Assembly (NCBI GenBank): GCA_036924285.1
Contig: JAYKYS010000014.1
Span: 9,548,001 to 9,612,000, forward strand
Direction: 5' to 3'
Length of the DNA stretch: 64,000 bases
Source: Asterella californica
Taxonomy: Eukaryota; Streptophyta; Marchantiopsida; Marchantiales; Aytoniaceae
Below the pieces are notes generated by a model. It saw only the letters and a list, made by a program, of their open reading frames with translations. It searched no databases and was not told the origin of the DNA. This document shows positions 55,615 to 64,000 of this stretch, piece by piece. The position numbers were made by a program, and so were the translations under genes. Within the stretch, counting starts at the first letter, position 1, and each line of letters starts with the position of its first letter.

Positions 55615-56931
55615 TGTCGTGATGTGAATTATTTTACATTGTAAATAATTCACCTCTTTGTCAAGCGTTAGTGTCTCTGAGTAGAGTTAGGACCTCATAG
55701 ATGTCGACACTTGAGGATGTCATACATTTTGAGTCTTGGTAGGTTGATTACCATGATGATAGGGTTTAAGCTCATGGGTTGTATTTGCGTGTCGCCCATG
55801 CACGCTTTCTAGCTGATTTAAGTTATTTTTCGGGGCTGCGCGTCGTTTTAGGTAGTTTAAGCTTTACGCTGGCACTCTAGGGAGCTTGACGTGGTAGCCT
55901 ATGAGTAAAACTAAGTTCCCACGTGGTTTAGGGTACTAAAGGACAACCAAGTGGAGCTATGAACTCCCATTGGTCTGTTTTTGTCTTTAGTTAAACTCTA
56001 AATTTAGAAACAGAGCTCTAGAGTGGAGTTCGAGCAATTTGTGAGGGCACTTCGAAATCTGAGAGCACAGGGAGATAGAGCTCGTCGAGCCAAGCACTTT
56101 CAGCGAAAAGTTTGATCGATTTGAGGCAATAAACAAGGAGTTATGGCTGTTTGAAGTTCGATTTGTGTCAGAATTGAAGCACTTCTGTTCAATTTGGGGT
56201 TTTGAGTGTCATTTGCAGCAGAATCGAGGAAAGCGCTTCAAAACTTCGTGGCTGTGATCACTGTCAGCAGGGCTACGATTGTCTCCAAATTTTTATGTCG
56301 ATTGAGTCAGTGAGTAATTCAGGGTGGTCGCTGAAGTAGAAGGGGTCCGAAAAGCTCTCAATCTGGAGCAGCAACTTTGGAGAGCGAGATCTGGAGTTCT
56401 GTGTGGAATCAGGAGGCCCAACTTCACAGGAGTGTTCAGCAAGCTGTTTACTGCAAATCCTGTAAGAAATTCTCAAAGTGATCGAGCCAATTCCTTGTTA
56501 TAGGTCGAAATAGCTGTCTGGGTACCAGAAACTGCCGTAATTTCTCTACTCAGAAAGTTTCTGCTCATATCTTAGTGCTCTGAATTGATCTGAAGCTGAA
56601 ATTTCGTATGTGTATCTAGTAGAACCTCATTTACATGTAGGAGGAGTTCTGAAGTCTGAACCTTCACATATTTCTCAATCCTGAGTGTCAAAGTTCGCCA
56701 TCTGATCTTATCATTGCTAGTTAAGCCTGAACTCTGCTTCCTGAACTTATCAGAAGAGCCTAGAGACTTACATGAGTGTTTTCAGTATCACCTTGAGACC
56801 TGAAGCCTATCCTGTGAGTAGACCAGCCACAGCCAAGAGCTCAACGCTTCCCCGAGTAGATTGAACACAGCCTTCAAGCTCATATCACAGCCAGAAGGTT
56901 CGCCCTTCCCAGGAAGACTCTCAACCTGACA
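55615..56931 (+). repeat. 5' LTR of the intact gypsy element
   Basis: 1317 bp, from TGTCGTGATG to AACCTGACA. An 11-bp palindromic arm pair (GTGAATTATTT with AAATAATTCAC, 8-nt loop, about 55624-55653) lies just inside the 5' edge. The end is fixed by the primer-binding site two bases later, and the start by comparison with the copy at 63237. Confidence 0.92.
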
Positions 56932-56933
56932 TC

Positions 56934-56951
56934 TGGTGCTTCCACTGAGAG
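56934..56951 (+). other. Primer-binding site candidate
   Basis: TGGTGCTTCCACTGAGAG starts two bases after the LTR end. The leading TGG would pair with a tRNA CCA 3' end. It is not the common initiator-Met site (TGGTATCAGAGC). I did not identify the tRNA. Confidence 0.6.
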
Positions 56952-56999
56952 CTCTTGGGGTGATTGATTGAGAAGGTTGAGTTGCTACAAGGAGAAGAG

Positions 57000-59555
57000 A
57001 TGGATCGCAAGAGCGGAGCTGCTGCTGCTGCCTCTGGAGCTGGAGCATCAACGTCTACTGCTGCACCGTCAACTGCACCTGCGTCTTCTACAACGACAAC
57101 TGCATCTGGTCTGGACATGGCTGAGATCTTGAAGACGCTTGCGGCCCTGGTCCAACAACATCCGATCATTGGAGGGGGTGAGTTAAAATCCACCAAGGCT
57201 TTGCAAGCGATAGTGAATAGGTGTGGAAGGTTTGAAGGTAGAGATATTTCTAGATATCTGCGTGAGTATAGAGGAGAGATGGAGCTGGTTAGGGTTACGG
57301 ATGCGGAGATGATAGCAAGTTTTGAGTTAGCTGTCATTCCTGAGTTGCGGGACCAAGTTAGGGATGTACAGAGAAGAAATCTTGGAGTCTGGATGAGTTT
57401 TGAGCGATCTCTTCGAGAGGAGTTTCTTGAGGAGGATTCAGAGAGAGTTACTAGGAGGACGTTCTTAGACTGGGTTGAGCAGCAACCTGGTCGTATGATG
57501 AGTCTGAGCGAGTTGCTGAGAGAGTTTGATCGGAGATACCGGCAACTCTCAACTCTAGAGCGAATAACTCTAGATGCTAGGAGAACAGAGCTTTTCCTGC
57601 AAGCTACCGATGATGCTACAGCAGATCGGTTATGTTTTATGTTGGCCGATCGATCTGCTGAGGGAGGTGTTACTATGGATTGGGGGAGAGTTGAGGATGC
57701 TGTGGCTGTACTTACAAGGCAGAGGAGGGGAAGAGTGGCTGTGGGAGGACGTCCGCTTGCAGAAGTGGTCACTCCACCTTATGCTGCTCCTCAAGTACAG
57801 CAGCCTTTGGTCCCTGCTCCCAGACCTGTTGTCCCAGCTGCAGTTCCTTTGATGCCAGTTGTGCCAGCACCGGCACAAAGGGCACCTGTTCAGAGACCTG
57901 CGGAGAACCATGGTCAACAGAACCAGATTGAAGACCTGATTCGACAGATGCGAGAGCTGAAGGTAGAGCTAGCTGGATTGCAGAGAGAGCAGCCACCGGC
58001 GCCTGCTGCTGCACGTCCAGGAGGAGCTCCGGTTCGTAGATGTATTTGGTGTGACAGTCCTGATCATTTCCGAGGAGACTGTCAAGAGCTCATAGCTGCT
58101 TTGCGAGATGATGTGGTTCGCTATCAGAACGGTAGGCTGCACCTTTCTTCTACTGGAGAGCCGTTGAGCACGCAGTTTGGGCGAGGAGGCATGAGGAGTC
58201 TACCTCAGATTGCTGCGGCGGCAACTGTACATGCATTGATGGCACCACCGGTAAATCCTGATGTATATGCTGGACATATTGAGGTTTCTTCTAGTCCTAC
58301 GTTGCTAGATAGGACTGTTGAGAAGAGTATTGCTACCGTTCCTCCTGAAGTACTGAAGAGGGGAGCAGAGTCTATTCGTAGGGTCACAGGATGGGGAGAT
58401 CCTGTAGATGCTGCTTCTATCAGAGCATTCTTGGATGTAGATAGACACGTTCATTGGCAAGATGCTTCTGTGGAGGAGAAGAGGCGGCGAGAAGCCTCTG
58501 ACCTTGATACTGGAGTTCCTGAGGAGACTGGGGATAGACGAAGAGTCACAAGGAGACGAGCAGCTCTTCCTGAAGACATCCCGTCTACTTCTGCAGCTCC
58601 TCCACCTGCACCGGGTCCTATGGAGGATGTGCAGAGATCCCAGCAGGAGCCAACGACTGCTGGTAGGCGGTTTACTGCCCAAGAAAAAGGGAAGGGACCG
58701 GCTTACAAGTTGGCAGCGGATATTGAAACTTCTACTGATCTGAAGAACATCTTGGAGCAGAGGATACTGGATGCACGGATCGAGTTTTCTCTCCGAGAAG
58801 TTCTTGGTATTGCAAAGAGAGAGTTTCACGAACTGATCATCGACATCATCAAGCGCAAGAGACAGGTGATGTCCGAGCAGGTAGAGAGTCAGATGATAGA
58901 TGTAGTAGGAGCTTCTCTGAATGATGCAGAGTTTGGAAAGGTGCATTTCCAGGAAGCTGATGACAAGGGATACCAGCAAGAAGCGTTGGTTGCTGGTACC
59001 AACACTATTGAGTTCGATGATGAGGAAGCTGACGAGGAGAGTCCAGCTACTGATAGTGATTTCAGAAGGAGGCATTGGGCTCGTGCTACAACTGCTACAC
59101 GAGTTCGTCTTGGAAGTTTGGCTGAACCTGTTGCTGCTTTAGTTGATCACGGATCAGAGATCAACATCATGTCACGAGAGGTGTATGAGAGAGGTCAGTG
59201 GCCTATCGAGTTGAACCATGGTTGGGTGTTACGTGCTGCAAACAACCAGAAAGGTGAGCTATACGGCGCTTGTCCTAACGTGAAGGTGAAGATAGGTGAT
59301 GTGGATGTAGATCAGCACTTCTTCGTGCAATCTTCTGCTTCATATCCTGTGATTCTTGGTCAGCCTTATATCACTGCGGTTCGAATGGAGACCAAGGTGA
59401 TGGATGATGGATCTCATTATGCTAGGATCCGTAGTCCAGATGATAGACGTTCTGTGCAGTTTCTGACCGTTCGTACGAACCACGAACGAAACCGTCAAAC
59501 TTTGAGGGATTCTCCTATCTGTAGAGGTAAGGGTTTTCTGAAACCACTCTCGTAG
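57000..59555 (+). CDS. gag-pro: ORF1: Gag and aspartic protease polyprotein
   Basis: 851 codons from the ATG at 57000, the first ATG of the long frame; the upstream extension has only a TTG. An Ala/Ser/Thr-rich leader comes first. The capsid-like region contains NRCGRFEGRDISRYLREY and FLEEDSERVTRRTFLDWVEQ. A proline-rich linker follows, then a CCHC zinc knuckle, CIWCDSPDHFRGDC, at residues 348-361. The protease-like domain near residues 700-800 has VDHGSEINIM around Asp716 (DHG in place of the usual DTG/DSG) and the later hydrophobic-Gly element VILGQPYIT. The product should form the virus-like particle, bind element RNA and mature the polyproteins. ORF1 ends at TAG 59553-59555 inside the overlap with ORF2. 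Confidence 0.9.
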   Translation: MDRKSGAAAAASGAGASTSTAAPSTAPASSTTTTASGLDMAEILKTLAALVQQHPIIGGGELKSTKALQAIVNRCGRFEGRDISRYLREYRGEMELVRVTDAEMIASFELAVIPELRDQVRDVQRRNLGVWMSFERSLREEFLEEDSERVTRRTFLDWVEQQPGRMMSLSELLREFDRRYRQLSTLERITLDARRTELFLQATDDATADRLCFMLADRSAEGGVTMDWGRVEDAVAVLTRQRRGRVAVGGRPLAEVVTPPYAAPQVQQPLVPAPRPVVPAAVPLMPVVPAPAQRAPVQRPAENHGQQNQIEDLIRQMRELKVELAGLQREQPPAPAAARPGGAPVRRCIWCDSPDHFRGDCQELIAALRDDVVRYQNGRLHLSSTGEPLSTQFGRGGMRSLPQIAAAATVHALMAPPVNPDVYAGHIEVSSSPTLLDRTVEKSIATVPPEVLKRGAESIRRVTGWGDPVDAASIRAFLDVDRHVHWQDASVEEKRRREASDLDTGVPEETGDRRRVTRRRAALPEDIPSTSAAPPPAPGPMEDVQRSQQEPTTAGRRFTAQEKGKGPAYKLAADIETSTDLKNILEQRILDARIEFSLREVLGIAKREFHELIIDIIKRKRQVMSEQVESQMIDVVGASLNDAEFGKVHFQEADDKGYQQEALVAGTNTIEFDDEEADEESPATDSDFRRRHWARATTATRVRLGSLAEPVAALVDHGSEINIMSREVYERGQWPIELNHGWVLRAANNQKGELYGACPNVKVKIGDVDVDQHFFVQSSASYPVILGQPYITAVRMETKVMDDGSHYARIRSPDDRRSVQFLTVRTNHERNRQTLRDSPICRGKGFLKPLS

Positions 59556-59599
59556 GACGGGATAGCGAGAGTGATGGATCTACTGCTACTATGATCCCG
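59531..59599 (+). promoter_or_regulatory. Probable -1 ribosomal frameshift signal (gag-pol junction)
   Basis: The heptamer G GGT TTT at 59531-59537 is in the ORF1 reading phase and fits X XXY YYZ. A 7-nt spacer follows, then a perfect 8-bp stem, CACTCTCG (59545-59552) with CGAGAGTG (59566-59573), enclosing a 13-nt loop that contains the ORF1 stop. Loop bases CGGGAT (59558-59563) are complementary to ATCCCG (59594-59599), allowing an H-type pseudoknot. The ORF2 frame is closed by TAA at 59528-59530, immediately upstream of the heptamer, so ORF2 opens exactly at the slip site. Confidence 0.75.
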
Positions 59600-62500
59600 C
59601 TTGAGCAGCCTGAGGGATCACAGGAGGTTGATGGAAAGGCTGCTCAAGATTCAGAAAGTAGTTGCACTGTGCATAGTTGGAAATCTGGGTTGATGGCTTT
59701 CAGTTTTGATGATTGGAGTGAGTTCACACGGATGGAGGATTTGACTGAGAAGAGTAGAAGGCAGATGGAGAGGTGTGCAGCAAATCTGCATTGTACAGGA
59801 GTTCTGAAAGAAGATGAGATGATTTCTGGTGTTTATGAGGAGTTTGTAGGTGTGCAGTCTTTTGTTCGTTGGCTGGATGGTGTAGATAGGTTGATGGAAC
59901 AGATGGGAGGTAGGGTGGTGATCCCCATCCATTCTCGTGAAGTCTATGAGGAAATTATCTCGTACTTGCGATATCGTCCTCATCCGAGACTAGAGAATGG
60001 ATGGAAGGATGCAGTCTGTTGGTGTGGCTTACATCAGGAAGCGGAAGTACACGCCAAGTATAAAGCTGTAGCGAGGAAGGTGAGACCTGTGGCGACCCAG
60101 TTACCTGTTGATTCTCAGCAGCAGATGGAGTTAGCGGCTGCTGAGCCTGTGCTTAGAGATCCTACACAGGTAGGACACAAGTTTACTCAGGAGACACTCG
60201 AGCAGCTCCAGATAGGAGGGGGTGGCTTCTTGACTGAAGAGGAGAAACGAGCTTTTGAACATATGATAGTTAGCCATGGTAAGGCATTTTCTTTCTCGGC
60301 TGAGGAGATAGGTTGTGTGGATCCTAGTGTGATAGCTCCGATGGTTATCTTCACTGTTCCTCACGTACCTTGGGATTTGAAGCCGATTCCAGTCCCTCGT
60401 GCCTTGCTACCGAAGGTGATTGAGTTACTGAAGGAGAGGATGCAGATGGGTATTCTTGAACCATCTATGGCTCCGTACTCTAGCCGATGGTTCACAGTAC
60501 CTAAGAAGACAGGAGCTCTACGCTTCATCCAAGACTTGCAGCCTGCCAACAATATCACGATTCGAAACGTTGGAACAGGACCTGTGGTTGATGAAGTAGC
60601 TGAGGCGTTTGCTGGAAGGTCAATCTATTCTATTGGAGATCTGTTTTCAGGTTATGATCAGTTTCAGCTTGCTTTGGAGAGTAGAGACTTGACTACCATG
60701 CGTACACCTTTGGGATTGATGCGGATGTGTACCCTTCCTCAGGGTGCGACAAACTCAGTAGCTCATATGCAAAATGCGATGCATAAGGTGTTACGAGAGT
60801 TTGTGCCTGAGGTCACTATCCCGTTTCTGGATGATATTCCCATGAAAGGCTGTCCGGTGGAGGACAAGGACGAAGCAGTGACTTCTGATGGTTGCAGAAA
60901 GTTCGTTGCAGACCACATTCGAGATGTGGAGAAGATTCTGATGCGTTTGGAGGAGGTACACCTCACTCTATCAGGTACCAAATCTCGCTTTGGGATGTCA
61001 GAGATTGTGGTAGTAGGTCATCTGTGTGGTACTTTTGGGAGGCGTCCGAACCCAGAGAAGGTAGATGCTATAGCAAGGATAGCTGACTGCACCAACATCA
61101 CTGAGGTTCGACGGTTCTTAGGAGCTTGTGTGTTCTTTCGTGTGAGTATTCCTCATTATGCACATATTGCCGAGCCTCTATATGCACTTCTGAGAAAGGG
61201 AAGGAGGTTTACTTGGCGGAAAGAACACCATGAGACGATGGAGCAGCTGAAGGAGATTCTGAAGTCTCCATCTATACTAAGGAGGCTTAGCTACGAGAGC
61301 GGGAGACCTGTGGTACTGACTGTTGATACGAGTCCAAAGGCGATTGGATGGGCCGTTGGCCAAGAAGATGCAGAAGGTGTGCGGTTTGTTTCAAGGTTTG
61401 GAGCTCGGATCTTAACAGATAGACAGCGTAACTATCCTCAAGTGAAGCGTGAGTTGTGGGGAGCTGTTACTGCTATGAAGGTAGATCGAGAGTTCTTGAT
61501 AGGAGCTCATGTGATACTAGAAACAGATTGTTTGCCTTTGTTGGGTATGATAGCAAACTGCAATACACCAGACATAGCAATGCTACGATGGATTGCTTAT
61601 GTCCGGAGTCTAAACCCTGAGCTAAAGCATATAGCAGGGAAAGACAATCCAGTTGCAGATATGTTGTCTAGGGCTCGTTATACAGATGAGGATGAGATGT
61701 TTGCAGAGGTGGAAAATGAAGAGAAGAGAGACGTTTGGTGCCAAGTTGGTCAGCAGACTTCAGACTTGGAACCACTGCCGTTCAATGAGGGGTTCTACTC
61801 AGAAAAGTTCCGCAATATTGGATTTTATCTGAGTTCGTTATCCAGAAGAGAAGGATGGAGTGATGCAGAGTTCAAGGAGATCAGACGGAAGGCGTATAGT
61901 TATCTTCTACGTGAGGGTTATCTGTGGAAACGTCCGAAGAGAAGAGATGGGATGCTTACTAGAGTGGTGGATGATCAACCGACAAAGCTTAATCTGCTGA
62001 AGGAGTTTCATGATACCTTGTGGGCTGGACATCGTGGAGTCTGGGCTACATACACGAAGCTGAAGGAGCGTTACTGGTGGAAGGGTTTGTATCAAGACGT
62101 GGTGGACTTTGTTGGGTCGTGTCTGCACTGCCAGTTCTACTCTAAGGTCCGTTACAGAGATGGGCTTGTACCTACTTATCCACCTAGTATTCATTTTCAG
62201 TGGGTTCTTGATCTTGTGATGATGCCACCGGGGTTATGGAGGATGCGTTACTTGGTGTTGGCTCGAGAGGATCTCTCCAACTATGTGGAGGGACGAGCAC
62301 TACGGACGAAGACTACAGAGAATATCTGCCGGTTCGTGCTTGAAGATATCATCTGTCGCTATGGATCGGTTGGGAGATTACGTGCAGATAGAGGCGAGTT
62401 GAGAGGCGCTGAAGTGAAGGAGTTTTTTGCTCGTTATGGAGTAAAGCTTCGGCTTACCACTGCTATGAATCCAGAGGGCATTGGTAAGAGTGAACGAGGA

Positions 62501-63190
62501 CATCCTTCTATTGTTCATGCTTTAGTGAAAGCATGTGATGGTAGGCCTAGAGAATGGCCGAGACTACTTCCATTTGCTTTGTGGGCTGATAGAACTACAC
62601 ACTGTACCACGACTGGTTATATGCCAGTTGAGCTTATGCTGGGGCAGAAACCGATAATGCCTGCTGAGGAGTACTTTCCCACGTGGGCTACACTACCATG
62701 GGAAGATGGTATAGATCGTACTTCACTCCTTGCTTTACGTATTAGGCAGTTGGAGCGAAGAGAGGAGGATCTTGCTGATGCGCAGGAGAGGTTGAAGGTG
62801 GCTCGAGTCAGAAACAAGGAACGTTTTGACAAGACTCACCGACTACGACCGAAGCCAATACATGTTGGTGATTGGGTTCTGGTATATGATAGCACGTTGG
62901 AGAATCAGCATTCTACACTCCGTAAGTTCTCTCGAAGATGGTTCGGGCCTTATGTTGTGCTAGATGTGTATGAGAATGCCACTTATAGTTTGCGTGAGTT
63001 GGATGGTACTCCTTTGAAGCTACCTGTGGCTGGCAAACGTGTGAAACTGTTCAAGAGACGCGGAGGGTCAGTTGAGTTATTCAACTTTCTGGAGTCGGAG
63101 CTGAGGACAACAAGAGACGGAGACGTCCCAGTGTCTGATGAGACTGAGGCGGAGGAGAGCGATGATGATGAAGATCAAACAGAAGACTGA
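59531..63190 (+). CDS. pol: ORF2: reverse transcriptase, RNase H and integrase
   Basis: The frame is open from 59531 (reached by a -1 shift), with a first ATG at 59591 giving 1199 aa. Numbered from that Met: RT about residues 265-440 with WFTVPKKTGALRFIQDLQP, SIGDLFSGYDQF and the catalytic box FLDDIP at 412 (FLDD where YxDD is usual); RNase H about 575-700 (VVLTVDTSPKAIGWAVG, LETDCLPLLGM, AGKDNPVADMLSRA); integrase zinc-binding domain about 805-847 (HDTLWAGHRGVW to CLHC); integrase core with D at WVLDLV (about 873), D at LRADRGE (about 932) and E at GKSERGHP (about 967); a C-terminal SH3-like part with HVGDWVLVYD and RWFGPYVVLDVYE; then an acidic tail. Catalytic residues are present, so it is probably active. 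Confidence 0.92.
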   Translation, partial: GFSETTLVGRDSESDGSTATMIPLEQPEGSQEVDGKAAQDSESSCTVHSWKSGLMAFSFDDWSEFTRMEDLTEKSRRQMERCAANLHCTGVLKEDEMISGVYEEFVGVQSFVRWLDGVDRLMEQMGGRVVIPIHSREVYEEIISYLRYRPHPRLENGWKDAVCWCGLHQEAEVHAKYKAVARKVRPVATQLPVDSQQQMELAAAEPVLRDPTQVGHKFTQETLEQLQIGGGGFLTEEEKRAFEHMIVSHGKAFSFSAEEIGCVDPSVIAPMVIFTVPHVPWDLKPIPVPRALLPKVIELLKERMQMGILEPSMAPYSSRWFTVPKKTGALRFIQDLQPANNITIRNVGTGPVVDEVAEAFAGRSIYSIGDLFSGYDQFQLALESRDLTTMRTPLGLMRMCTLPQGATNSVAHMQNAMHKVLREFVPEVTIPFLDDIPMKGCPVEDKDEAVTSDGCRKFVADHIRDVEKILMRLEEVHLTLSGTKSRFGMSEIVVVGHLCGTFGRRPNPEKVDAIARIADCTNITEVRRFLGACVFFRVSIPHYAHIAEPLYALLRKGRRFTWRKEHHETMEQLKEILKSPSILRRLSYESGRPVVLTVDTSPKAIGWAVGQEDAEGVRFVSRFGARILTDRQRNYPQVKRELWGAVTAMKVDREFLIGAHVILETDCLPLLGMIANCNTPDIAMLRWIAYVRSLNPELKHIAGKDNPVADMLSRARYTDEDEMFAEVENEEKRDVWCQVGQQTSDLEPLPFNEGFYSEKFRNIGFYLSSLSRREGWSDAEFKEIRRKAYSYLLREGYLWKRPKRRDGMLTRVVDDQPTKLNLLKEFHDTLWAGHRGVWATYTKLKERYWWKGLYQDVVDFVGSCLHCQFYSKVRYRDGLVPTYPPSIHFQWVLDLVMMPPGLWRMRYLVLAREDLSNYVEGRALRTKTTENICRFVLEDIICRYGSVGRLRADRGELRGAEVKEFFARYGVKLRLTTAMNPEGIGKSERGHPSIVHALVKACDGRPREWPRLLPFALWADRTTHCTTTGYMPVELMLGQKPIMPAEEYFPTWATLPWEDGIDRTSLLALRIRQLERREEDLADAQERLKVARVRNKERFDKTHRLRPKPIHVGDWVLVYDSTLENQHSTLRKFSRRWFGPYVVLDVYENATYSLRELDGTPLKLPVAGKRVKLFKRRGGSVELFNFLESELRTTRDGDVPVSDETEAEESDDDEDQTED

Positions 63191-63224
63191 GGAGATTGGC
63201 ACATACCGGAGGATGTGCAGGTTT

Positions 63225-63236
63225 GGAGGGGGTGGA
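63225..63236 (+). other. Polypurine tract of the intact element
   Basis: GGAGGGGGTGGA immediately precedes the 3' LTR start at 63237. The wider context GTGCAGGTTTGGAGGGGGTG is shared with the gag-only element at 49.04 kb. Confidence 0.85.
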
Positions 63237-64000
63237 TGTCGTGATGTGAATTATTTTACATTGTAAATAATTCACCTCTTTGTCAAGCGTTAGTGTCTCT
63301 GAGTAGAGTTAGGACCTCATAGATGTCGACACTTGAGGATGTCATACATTTTGAGTCTTGGTAGGTTGATTACCATGATGATAGGGTTTAAGCTCATGGG
63401 TTGTATTTGCGTGTCGCCCATGCACGCTTTCTAGCTGATTTAAGTTATTTTTCGGGGCTGCGCGTCGTTTTAGGTAGTTTAAGCTTTACGCTGGCACTCT
63501 AGGGAGCTTGACGTGGTAGCCTATGAGTAAAACTAAGTTCCCACGTGGTTTAGGGTACTAAAGGACAACCAAGTGGAGCTATGAACTCCCATTGGTCTGT
63601 TTTTGTCTTTAGTTAAACTCTAAATTTAGAAACAGAGCTCTAGAGTGGAGTTCGAGCAATTTGTGAGGGCACTTCGAAATCTGAGAGCACAGGGAGATAG
63701 AGCTCGTCGAGCCAAGCACTTTCAGCGAAAAGTTTGATCGATTTGAGGCAATAAACAAGGAGTTATGGCTGTTTGAAGTTCGATTTGTGTCAGAATTGAA
63801 GCACTTCTGTTCAATTTGGGGTTTTGAGTGTCATTTGCAGCAGAATCGAGGAAAGCGCTTCAAAACTTCGTGGCTGTGATCACTGTCAGCAGGGCTACGA
63901 TTGTCTCCAAATTTTTATGTCGATTGAGTCAGTGAGTAATTCAGGGTGGTCGCTGAAGTAGAAGGGGTCCGAAAAGCTCTCAATCTGGAGCAGCAACTTT
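63237..64000 (+). repeat. 3' LTR of the intact gypsy element, cut by the window end
   Basis: The first 764 of an expected 1317 bp. By eye it matches 55615-56378 at every position. Confidence 0.92.

Larger units (their letters stand above)
55615..64000 (+). mobile_element. Intact, very young autonomous Ty3/gypsy retrotransposon
   Basis: Complete order: 5' LTR (55615-56931), primer-binding site, gag-protease ORF1, frameshift signal, RT-RNase H-integrase ORF2, polypurine tract and 3' LTR (from 63237, cut by the window end at 64000). All 764 visible bases of the 3' LTR appear identical to the 5' LTR, and both ORFs are long and unbroken, so insertion was recent. By extrapolation the element should end near position 64553. 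No chromodomain is present. The target-site duplication cannot be tested; the 5 bp before the element are TCCGT. Confidence 0.92.

Noticed and set aside
56921..59075. Long minus-strand open frames (up to 283 codons) opposite gag
   Set aside because: Antisense shadows of ORF1, rich in Ser and Arg, with no domain.

Overview
This is nuclear DNA of a land plant. The evidence is two spliced genes with GT-AG introns and plant-type products, a DUF266/Core-2/I-branching glycosyltransferase and a YODA/MEKK-type MAP kinase kinase kinase, set among Ty3/gypsy LTR retrotransposons. Base composition swings between very AT-rich intergenic blocks and balanced, gene- or transposon-bearing blocks. The species cannot be named from the sequence. 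A non-seed plant would fit, but that is weak inference.

Layout. 1-6 kb: AT-rich intergenic DNA with a SINE-like element, a 98-bp tandem repeat and a foldback. 6-8 kb: exon-like fragments of an unrecognised, probably decayed plus-strand gene. 10.1-13.5 kb: the plus-strand glycosyltransferase gene (9 exons, all phases consistent, about 373 aa), with a decayed duplicate of its sixth exon in an intron. 16.6-24.6 kb: a rearranged, mutated minus-strand Ty3/gypsy element. Between its gag-like and reverse transcriptase regions it carries a C5-cytosine DNA methyltransferase domain with motifs I, IV (PCQ), VI (ENV), VIII, IX and X. 24.6-27.8 kb: AT-rich, with an LTR relic. 27.9-34.1 kb: the minus-strand MAPKKK gene. 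Its kinase exons are intact, its N-terminal exon is broken in several places, and its last exon repeats the end of the kinase C-lobe six times in frame. 34-47 kb: repeats, a gag relic, a solo LTR and mostly empty AT-rich DNA. 47.0-51.6 kb: a gag-only, non-autonomous LTR element on the minus strand. 51.6-55.6 kb: a second minus-strand unit encoding an unrecognised gag-like, coiled-coil protein. 55.6-64.0 kb: a very young, apparently intact autonomous Ty3/gypsy element whose 3' LTR runs off the window.

How the parts relate. The intact element, the gag-only element and the solo LTR at 40.6-42.1 kb form one superfamily: they share LTR ends beginning TGTCGTG or homologous LTR bodies, and the first two also share a polypurine tract and gag homology. 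The gag-only element could be mobilised by proteins of the autonomous one. In the intact element ORF1 (gag-protease) and ORF2 (RT-RNase H-integrase) overlap in the -1 frame at a GGGTTTT heptamer followed by an 8-bp stem and a possible pseudoknot, a textbook frameshift signal. The most striking items are the retrotransposon-borne DNA methyltransferase, the kinase with a serially duplicated C-lobe tail, and this frameshift signal.
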